The notes under the pieces: generated by a model
The model's input: the letters and a program-made list of their open reading frames with translations, nothing else
Told to the model about the DNA's origin: nothing
Databases searched by the model: none
NCBI GenBank assembly: GCA_041581055.1
Contig: JBFGCT010000084.1
Location: forward strand, 1 to 17,096
Direction of reading: 5' to 3'
Length of the DNA: 17,096 nt
Origin: JBFGCT01 sp041581055
GTDB taxonomy: Bacteria; Actinomycetota; Acidimicrobiia; Acidimicrobiales; Ilumatobacteraceae
Made by a program: the position numbers and the translations under genes
In this document: one piece after another, positions 6,041-12,071 of the stretch
Layout of the letters: each line of letters begins with the position of its first letter
How positions within the stretch are numbered: the stretch's first letter is position 1

Positions 6041-6622
6041 TCAGCCGGCGATCAACTCTTGATCGACACCGAGGTAGGCGAGGAGACTCTCACCGTCCAG
6101 GCCACCCACGATGTCGGGGGCGAGGATGATCGGCTCGATCGCCGTGGGCTCAACACCGAGATCGACCGCCAGCCGGGCCGCGCTGGCCTCGAAGCCGTCG
6201 GCGAAGTAGACAACCGTCGTGTCGACGATGTCGCTGCCGTCGGTCGCCCGCACGTCGACGTAGCCGAGTTCCTCGAGCCGGGCCACCGTCGACGACGCCA
6301 GGCCGCCGATGCTGGCCGCGTTCGCCACCACGACGACCTCCTCGGACCGATCCGGCAGCGTCGGCTCGGGGACCGTCGTGGTGGTGGTGGTCTCGGTCGC
6401 GTTCGTCGTCGTCTCCGGTGGGAGGGTCGTGGTCTCCGTCGGGAGGGTCGTCGTCTCGAGCGGAACGGTCGTCGCCACCGCCTCGAGTCCGGTCGCCTCG
6501 GTGGTCGACGGCGGGACGATCGTCGGATCGGCGCCCCCGCTCGTCGGAACCCCGGCGATCGCGACGCCAGCCCCGATCGACAGGACGGCAACAACCGCGT
6601 AGGCAATCCAGTCTTGATTCAT
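6041..6622 (-). CDS. Membrane-anchored LytR_C-domain protein (copy 1)
   Basis: The 193-residue protein shares its plan with the next gene downstream: a short cytosolic start, one transmembrane helix (about residues 5-24, WIAYAVVAVLSIGAGVAIAG), a Thr/Glu/Pro-rich linker (about 35-92) and a LytR_C-type domain (about 95-187) with VVVVANAASIGGLAS, LGYVDVRATDG and TVVYFADGFEASA. Both domains end in a short YLG segment. The paralogues differ in linker chemistry (this one acidic TETTT, the other nearly pure Thr) and are diverged in sequence, so the duplication is old. ATG 6622 has GGCGG close upstream. It is divergent from the polysaccharide operon across 139 bases, which suggests related timing of expression and a cell-envelope role, for example binding or positioning glycan near the wall. 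Confidence 0.75.
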   Translation of the reverse strand: MNQDWIAYAVVAVLSIGAGVAIAGVPTSGGADPTIVPPSTTEATGLEAVATTVPLETTTLPTETTTLPPETTTNATETTTTTTVPEPTLPDRSEEVVVVANAASIGGLASSTVARLEELGYVDVRATDGSDIVDTTVVYFADGFEASAARLAVDLGVEPTAIEPIILAPDIVGGLDGESLLAYLGVDQELIAG

Positions 6623-6631
6623 GACCGCCGA

Positions 6632-6660
6632 ACGTTACCGAATTGGGCGCGAATTTCGAA
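6632..6660 (-). promoter_or_regulatory. Candidate promoter for the LytR_C pair
   Basis: On minus, TTCGAA and TAACGT are separated by exactly 17 bases. Matches to consensus are modest (three of six each). Transcription would begin about three bases before ATG 6622, so the message would be nearly leaderless. Confidence 0.25.
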
Positions 6661-6678
6661 CGCCCCGGAACGCTCGCG

Positions 6679-6706
6679 TTCAACGGGTGAGGAACGGGAG
6701 TACGAT
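6679..6706 (+). promoter_or_regulatory. Candidate promoter for the polysaccharide operon
   Basis: TTCAAC at 6679-6684 and TACGAT at 6701-6706 (fits TANNNT) are 16 bases apart, about 55 bases upstream of the first operon gene, leaving room for the GGTGAGGAGGA ribosome-binding site at 6742-6752. Confidence 0.35.
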
Positions 6707-6761
6707 ACGGCCGGCGCGAGAGCGCCCGACGACGTCGAGTTGGTGAGGAGGACGCACGAAG

Positions 6762-8561
6762 ATGTTCGACCGGCTGCGCCGAGCGGCGCAAAGCCACCTG
6801 CCCGCGGTTCAATTCGCGGTCGACAGCTCCTTCTGGGTGGCCAGCGTGCCGTACGCGGTGTGGGTGCGATACGACTTCGACGCCAGCCACATCGGCACCG
6901 GAACACTCTGGGTGGTTCTCGCGGCGATCGCGCTCCAAGCGATCGTCGGCACGGCGTTGGGGCTGTACCGCGCGAGCCGGCGCTACGGGACGTTCGACGA
7001 GGTCCTCATCGTCGCCGCCACCGCCGTCATCGTCGGTCTCGTCCTGACCGTGGCCTTCTGGCGGAACACCGGCGCGCCGCGCTCGGTCCCCCTGTTGGCG
7101 ATGGGCTTCACCCTGCTCGGCCAGGTTGCGGCCCGCTCGATCTGGCGCCTGTACAAGGCACGGCGCAACCGCCAGTCGTCCGACGAGGTCGAGCGGACCA
7201 TCGTCGTCGGCGCCGGAGAGGGCGCGGAGCAGATCCTCCGGACGATCCGCGACACGCCACAGGACCGGTTCCACCCCGTCGCCCTCCTCGACGACGACCG
7301 CTCCAAGCGCAACCTCAGGCTGTCCAACGTGCGGGTCCGCGGCCAGCTGGACGATCTCGCCGAGGTCGCCAAGCACTACGACGCCGACGCGGTGCTCATC
7401 GCGATCCCGAGCGCGGGGCCGGACTTGATCCGCCGCGTCACGACCTTGGCCGAGGGCCTCGGCCTCCATGTGTACATCCTGCCGCCGCTGGAACAGCTCC
7501 TCGGAGGGGTCAACGCCGCCGACATCCGCCCGGTTCAGCACGCCGACCTGCTCGGCCGTCGTCCCGCCGAGATCAGCACGGAGGAGATCGCCGGATACGT
7601 CACCGGTCGGCGTGTGCTCGTCACCGGCGCGGGCGGCTCGATCGGCAGCGAACTGTGCCGCCAGCTGGTCAAGTTCGAACCGAGCGAGCTCCTGATGCTC
7701 GACCGCGACGAGAGCGGCCTGCACTCGACGCAGCTCTCGATCGAGGGCCGCGCGCTGCTCGACAGCCCGAACCTGATCCTCGCCGACATCCGCGACGCCG
7801 AGCGAGTGGCCGAGGTGTTCGAGATGTGCCGTCCCGACGTCGTGTTCCACACGGCGGCGCTCAAACACCTCCCCCTGCTCGAAACACACCCCGCCGAGGC
7901 GTGGAAGACCAACGTCTGTGGCACGCTCAACCTGATCCGCGCCGCCGCCGGCCAGAACGTCAGTCGCTTCGTCAACGTCAGCACCGACAAGGCGGCGAAC
8001 CCGACGAGCGTGCTCGGCTGGACGAAGCGGATCACCGAGCGAATGACCTCCTGGGCGAACCAGCTCGGTGACACGGTGTTCGTGTCGGTCCGGTTCGGCA
8101 ACGTGCTCGGCTCGAACGGCTCGGTGCTGAAGGCGTTCGAGGCCCAGGCTGCGAACGGTGGGCCGATCACCGTCACCCACCCGGAGATCACGCGGTACTT
8201 CATGACCACCGAGGAGGCGTCGCGGCTGACGATCCACGCCGGCGCGATCGGCGCTCCGGGTGAGGTCATGATCCTCGACATGGGCGAGCCGGTGAAGATC
8301 GTCGAGGTCGCCAAGCACTTCGCCGCGCAGCACGACCCGCCCCTCGAGATCGTCTTCACCGGCCTGCGACCCAACGAGAAGATGCACGAAGACCTCGTCT
8401 CACCCGGCGAACTCGGCGAAGCACGGCACCATCCGCTCATCACGCACGTCGGCGCTGCGGCGCTGGCGCCCACTGCCGAGATGGCCGGTGGCCCGCCGCC
8501 GTCCGTCGACGTGATGATCGAGATCGCCTTGCGTCCGGCCACCATCGAGGTGTCCGCGTGA
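6762..8561 (+). CDS. Membrane-bound nucleotide-sugar 4,6-dehydratase (CapD/WbpM/PglF type)
   Basis: The 599-residue protein matches the long FlaA1/CapD-type dehydratases that convert UDP-GlcNAc to a 4-keto-6-deoxy sugar. Four transmembrane segments occupy about residues 15-130. A first Rossmann-like domain follows (GAGEGAE, Gly150 on), then the catalytic SDR domain with GAGGSIGSE (Gly289-Gly295) for the dinucleotide. The active-site stretch is STDKAANPTSVLGWTKR (Ser407-Arg423), carrying Asp409-Lys410. Long family members have Met where short ones have the SDR Tyr; here that position appears to be Leu418. The later GLRPNEKMHEDL motif is also typical. The start at 6762 has GAGGAGGA nine bases upstream. 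It heads a five-gene operon; its stop overlaps the next GTG. Product sugar is likely a deoxy-aminosugar precursor, judging from the family. Confidence 0.9.
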   Translation: MFDRLRRAAQSHLPAVQFAVDSSFWVASVPYAVWVRYDFDASHIGTGTLWVVLAAIALQAIVGTALGLYRASRRYGTFDEVLIVAATAVIVGLVLTVAFWRNTGAPRSVPLLAMGFTLLGQVAARSIWRLYKARRNRQSSDEVERTIVVGAGEGAEQILRTIRDTPQDRFHPVALLDDDRSKRNLRLSNVRVRGQLDDLAEVAKHYDADAVLIAIPSAGPDLIRRVTTLAEGLGLHVYILPPLEQLLGGVNAADIRPVQHADLLGRRPAEISTEEIAGYVTGRRVLVTGAGGSIGSELCRQLVKFEPSELLMLDRDESGLHSTQLSIEGRALLDSPNLILADIRDAERVAEVFEMCRPDVVFHTAALKHLPLLETHPAEAWKTNVCGTLNLIRAAAGQNVSRFVNVSTDKAANPTSVLGWTKRITERMTSWANQLGDTVFVSVRFGNVLGSNGSVLKAFEAQAANGGPITVTHPEITRYFMTTEEASRLTIHAGAIGAPGEVMILDMGEPVKIVEVAKHFAAQHDPPLEIVFTGLRPNEKMHEDLVSPGELGEARHHPLITHVGAAALAPTAEMAGGPPPSVDVMIEIALRPATIEVSA

Positions 8562-9823
8562 AGCTCGCGCACAGGGTCGTGGTGGTCGGCCAGGGCTACG
8601 TCGGGCTCCCGCTCGCGGTGCGGGCGGTCGAGGCCGGGATGGACGTCATCGGCTTCGACGTCGACGAATCGAAGGTGCGCGTTCTCGCCGACGGCTCCTC
8701 ACACATCGACGACGTCACCGACGCCGACGTCGCGCGGGCACTCGCCAGCGGGCGGTACCGCGCGACATCGGCGGTCTGTGATCTCGAGGGATTCGACGTC
8801 GCCGTCATCACGGTTCCCACCCCGCTGAAGCACGGCGCGCCGGACCTGTCGTACATCGACGGCGCCCTCGACCTCCTCGGCCCGCACGTCACCGTCGGGT
8901 CGACGGTCATCCTCGAGTCGACGACCTATCCCGGCACCACCGAGGAAGTTGTCGTCCCGCGCCTCGAGGAGGCCAGCGGGCTCAAGGCGGGCGTCGACTT
9001 CCACGTCGGCTTCTCGCCCGAACGGATCGATCCCGGCAACAAGGTCTGGGATCTGGTGCGGACGCCGAAGGTCGTCGCCGGCGTGACACCTGACTGCCTG
9101 GTCGTCGTCAAGGCGTTCTACGACCGGCTCGTCGACCGCACCGTTCCGGTCAGCACGACCGGCGCCGCCGAGCTGACCAAACTCCTCGAGAACACGTTCC
9201 GCCACGTCAACATCGCCCTCGTCAACGAGTTGGCCATCCACTCGAAGGCGCTGGGCATCGACATTTGGGAAGTCGTCGAAGCGGCGAGCACAAAGCCGTT
9301 CGGGTTCACCCCGTTCTGGCCGGGTCCGGGCGTTGGCGGACACTGCCTGCCGATCGACCCGAGCTACCTGTCGTGGAAGGTGGAGCAGCAACTCGGCTCG
9401 GCGTCCCGGTTCGTCGAGATCGCCAACGACATCAACAAGCAGATGCCGGCGTACGTGGTCAGCCGGGTGCAGAACGGCCTCAACGAGCGGCGCAAGTCGG
9501 TCAACGGATCGCGCGTGCTCGTCGTCGGCCTCTCCTACAAGAAGAACTCCAACGACGCCCGCGAGAGCCCAGCGACCGCGGTCATCCAGGGTCTGCTCGA
9601 CCTCGGCGCCGACGTCTTCGTCCACGACGACTGGACGGGCCCGCACCACATCGACCTGGTTGCGCCGCGCGTCGAGCTCTCGGCCGAACAGCTGAGCCAG
9701 GCCGACGCGGTCGTGATCGTCACCGACCACGACAACACCGACTACACGCTGATCAGCCGGATTGCGACGTACGTGTTGGACTGCCGCCGACGCATCGTCG
9801 ACGGGTCGGCCGAGTCGCTCTAA
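8558..9823 (+). CDS. UDP-HexNAc 6-dehydrogenase (WecC/WbpA type)
   Basis: The 421-residue protein is a UDP-glucose/GDP-mannose dehydrogenase-family enzyme, which oxidises C6 of a nucleotide sugar to a carboxylate in two NAD-dependent steps. It has the N-terminal VVVVGQGYVGLPLA (GxGxxG at 11-16), VITVPTPL, the catalytic Lys208 region in ELTKLLENTFRHVNIALVNE, and GPGVGGHCLPIDPSYL with catalytic Cys263. The C-terminal domain includes VLVVGLSYKKNSNDARESP. The GVGGHC.P.DP.YL form and overall pattern favour UDP-N-acetylhexosamine dehydrogenases (WbpA, WecC) over UDP-glucose dehydrogenase. The start is GTG 8558, overlapping the preceding TGA as GTGA, so the two are translationally coupled. The polymer it serves is therefore probably acidic, containing a hexosaminuronic acid. 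This fits the presence of a polysaccharide-lyase-like domain later in the operon, since lyases cut next to uronic acids. Confidence 0.9.
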   Translation: MKLAHRVVVVGQGYVGLPLAVRAVEAGMDVIGFDVDESKVRVLADGSSHIDDVTDADVARALASGRYRATSAVCDLEGFDVAVITVPTPLKHGAPDLSYIDGALDLLGPHVTVGSTVILESTTYPGTTEEVVVPRLEEASGLKAGVDFHVGFSPERIDPGNKVWDLVRTPKVVAGVTPDCLVVVKAFYDRLVDRTVPVSTTGAAELTKLLENTFRHVNIALVNELAIHSKALGIDIWEVVEAASTKPFGFTPFWPGPGVGGHCLPIDPSYLSWKVEQQLGSASRFVEIANDINKQMPAYVVSRVQNGLNERRKSVNGSRVLVVGLSYKKNSNDARESPATAVIQGLLDLGADVFVHDDWTGPHHIDLVAPRVELSAEQLSQADAVVIVTDHDNTDYTLISRIATYVLDCRRRIVDGSAESL

Positions 9824-9852
9824 GGACCGACCGCACCGGTTCAGCTCGCAAT

Positions 9853-10848
9853 ATGACCTGGACCTTCCCCGCGGCACTCCTCAGCTCCCTCGCCTTGACC
9901 CCGGTCGTCCGTCAGCTCCTGCTGCGCTCCGACGTGGTGGATCGGCCGAACGTCCGCTCCTCGCACCGCACCGTGACCGCCCGCGGCGGCGGCATCGCGG
10001 TCGTCGTCGCGACGCTCGCCGCGGTGGCGATCTCCTCGATCGAATTCGGTTCGACCATGGTCGGTCTCGCCGGTGCGGCGGTGGTGCTCGGCGGCGTCGG
10101 GTTCGCCGACGACCGCTTCGGTCTGGGGGCGGTTCCGCGCCTCAGCGCGCAACTCGTCGTGCCGGCGGTCGCGTTGCCCCTCTTGGTGTCCGGGGGACTG
10201 CCAGGAGGCGCCCGCGGCGCGCTGCTGGCTGGTCTGGCCGTGTTTTGGAGCATCGGGTACGTGAACGCGTTCAACTTCATGGACGGCATCAATGGGATCT
10301 CCGTCGTCCAGGCGGTCACCGCGGGCCTGAGCTTCGCGTTGATCGGCGAGTGGCACGACCTTCCGATCCTGACGGCGGGCGGCCTCGCGATCGCCGGAGC
10401 GTGTGCCGGTTTCGGGCCGTTCAACGTCTGGAGGGCGTCGATCTTCCTCGGTGACGTCGGGTCGTACTTCATCGGGAGCTGGCTGGCATCGCTCCTCATC
10501 GTCGCGGTGGCCGACGGAGTGGCGCCGACGGTCGCGATCGGCCCGTTCCTGCTGTACATCGCCGACACCGCGACGACGGTGATCCGCCGGGCGCGGCGGG
10601 GCGAACGGCTGATCAGCGCGCACCGGGAGCACGCCTACCAGCGGCTCGTGCGGCGCGGGTGGACGCACCTTCAGGTGTCAGGACTCGCCGGGGTGGTCAT
10701 CGCGGCGACGAGCGGCTCGATGCTGGCGACCGAGAGCTCTCCCCCCGCCGTTCGGGCGGCCGCGTTCGCGGCGTCGGTCGCCCTCGTGTTGAGTTTCACG
10801 GCTCTGCCCGCAACACTCCAACGTCGGAACCCGACCCCCGTCTCATGA
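9853..10848 (+). CDS. Polyprenyl-phosphate GlcNAc-1-phosphate transferase (WecA/MraY family)
   Basis: The 331-residue integral membrane protein belongs to the MraY/WecA phosphoglycosyl transferases, which move a HexNAc-1-phosphate from UDP onto undecaprenyl phosphate and so begin lipid-linked glycan synthesis. It has about ten hydrophobic segments, an early RPNVRSSH...RGGGIA loop, the Asp-pair motif GFADDRFGLG (Asp86-Asp87), NAFNFMDGINGIS (residues 138-150), FLGDVGSYFIG (Asp201) and the cytoplasmic HREHAYQRLVRRG (257-269) that corresponds to the His-rich substrate loop. The start at ATG 9853 is chosen because family homology begins there; a longer in-frame extension reaches back into the dehydrogenase gene but reads as shadow sequence. 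The ribosome-binding site is weak. It lies 29 bases after the dehydrogenase; its end overlaps the next gene by ATGA. Confidence 0.88.
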   Translation: MTWTFPAALLSSLALTPVVRQLLLRSDVVDRPNVRSSHRTVTARGGGIAVVVATLAAVAISSIEFGSTMVGLAGAAVVLGGVGFADDRFGLGAVPRLSAQLVVPAVALPLLVSGGLPGGARGALLAGLAVFWSIGYVNAFNFMDGINGISVVQAVTAGLSFALIGEWHDLPILTAGGLAIAGACAGFGPFNVWRASIFLGDVGSYFIGSWLASLLIVAVADGVAPTVAIGPFLLYIADTATTVIRRARRGERLISAHREHAYQRLVRRGWTHLQVSGLAGVVIAATSGSMLATESSPPAVRAAAFAASVALVLSFTALPATLQRRNPTPVS

Positions 10849-12071
10849 AGATCGTCATCGTCACCCACTACTTCCCGCCAGAGGTCGGAGCACCGCAGGC
10901 GCGGCTCGGCGACTTCGCCCGGCTCTGGGCCGGCACCGGCCACGACGTCCACGTCGTGACCGGTATGCCAAACCATCCGACCGGGCGCGTCCCCCCGGAG
11001 TATCGCGGCAAGATCCGGCTGCACGAGCGGGGTGACGGGTACGACATCACCCGCTGCTGGCTGTACGCGACCCCGAACGAGGGCATCGTCAAGAAGACGC
11101 TCGGCCACCTGAGCTTCATGTCCACCGCCAGCGTGCTCGGCTTCCGCCGCATCGGCCGACCGGACATCATCGTCGTGTCGTCGCCGACGTTCTTCTCGAT
11201 CGGCGCGGCCTGGGTGCTCTCGCTCTTCAAACGGTCGAAGCTGGTCGTCGAGGTGCGCGACCTGTGGCCGGCGATCTTCGTCGAGCTCGGCGTGCTCACC
11301 AATCGACCGCTGATCCGGCTGCTCGAGGTGCTCGAGATGGCCGCCTATCGTGCGGCCGACGCCGTCGTCGTCGTGTCGGAGGGGTTCCGCGCGCAACTGA
11401 TCGACCGCGGTGTGGCGCCGGCGAAGGTCCACACGATCCGCAACGGTGTCGACCTCGATCGGTTCCGGCCCGCCGACGATCCCGACCCCGTCTGGCGAGC
11501 CGAGCTCGCCGGTGATGCCGAGGTGCTCGCGCTCTACATCGGAGCCCACGGCATCTCACAGGGCCTGACAACCGTCGTCGACGCGGCGGCGCTCCTCGAC
11601 AACGGCGGAGTCCGCGTCGCGCTGGTCGGCGACGGGGCCGACAGACAGCGGGTCGAGACACACCTCGCACAGCTCGGCATCGGGAACGTCACGATGCGGC
11701 CTTCGGTCGCCCGCGACGACGTGGCCGCCGTCGTCGCCACCGCCGACATCTGCCTCGTCACCCTGCGCGACATCCCGTTGTTCACCACGTTCATCCCGTC
11801 GAAGATCTTCGAGTTCCTGGGGGCCGGGAAGGCGGTGATCGGCGCGGTCGCCGGCGAGCCCGCCCAGATCCTTCGCGACGCCGGTGCCGTCGTCGTCCCT
11901 CCCGAGGACTCCGCAGCGCTCGCCGCCGCGATCCGGGAGCTCGCCGCTGACCCGGATCGGCGGACGCAGATGGGGGTCGAGGCGCGCCGATTCGTCGAGG
12001 CCAACTTCGACCGAGCCAGGCTCGCCGAGCGCTACGAGCAGATCTTCGACGAGCTGGCCGCGACACGATGA
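10845..12071 (+). CDS. GT4 glycosyltransferase, WbuB-like
   Basis: The 408-residue protein starts MKIVIVTHYFPPEVGAPQAR, the distinctive opening of WbuB-like GT4 enzymes, followed by GHDVHVVTGMPNHPTGRVPPEYRGK. A hydrophobic stretch at about residues 110-130 may act as a membrane patch. The C-terminal half has VEVRDLWPAIFVELGVL, IRNGVDLDRF, LYIGAHGISQGL and the donor-binding FIPSKIFEFLGAGKAVIGAV. WbuB transfers N-acetyl-fucosamine in enteric O-antigens; the 4,6-dehydratase upstream would fit an acetamido-deoxyhexose donor, though specificity is not readable here. ATG 10845 overlaps the previous TGA (ATGA), and the gene's own TGA at 12071 overlaps the next start the same way. It likely adds the second sugar after the WecA-type enzyme. 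Confidence 0.87.
   Translation: MKIVIVTHYFPPEVGAPQARLGDFARLWAGTGHDVHVVTGMPNHPTGRVPPEYRGKIRLHERGDGYDITRCWLYATPNEGIVKKTLGHLSFMSTASVLGFRRIGRPDIIVVSSPTFFSIGAAWVLSLFKRSKLVVEVRDLWPAIFVELGVLTNRPLIRLLEVLEMAAYRAADAVVVVSEGFRAQLIDRGVAPAKVHTIRNGVDLDRFRPADDPDPVWRAELAGDAEVLALYIGAHGISQGLTTVVDAAALLDNGGVRVALVGDGADRQRVETHLAQLGIGNVTMRPSVARDDVAAVVATADICLVTLRDIPLFTTFIPSKIFEFLGAGKAVIGAVAGEPAQILRDAGAVVVPPEDSAALAAAIRELAADPDRRTQMGVEARRFVEANFDRARLAERYEQIFDELAATR

Noticed and set aside
6059..8387. Very long open frames (670 and 745 residues) overlapping the LytR_C and dehydratase genes.
   Set aside because: They are Arg/Asp-rich compositional shadows in GC-rich DNA, with no domain pattern, opposite or out of frame to well-supported genes.
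9265..9852. Long in-frame extension upstream of the WecA-type gene.
   Set aside because: It lies within the dehydrogenase gene, reads as Arg-rich shadow protein, and WecA homology starts at 9853.
10659..10844. Longer start for the WbuB-like GT4.
   Set aside because: The extension overlaps the WecA-type gene in another frame; the ATGA overlap at 10845 and the family N-terminus fix the start.
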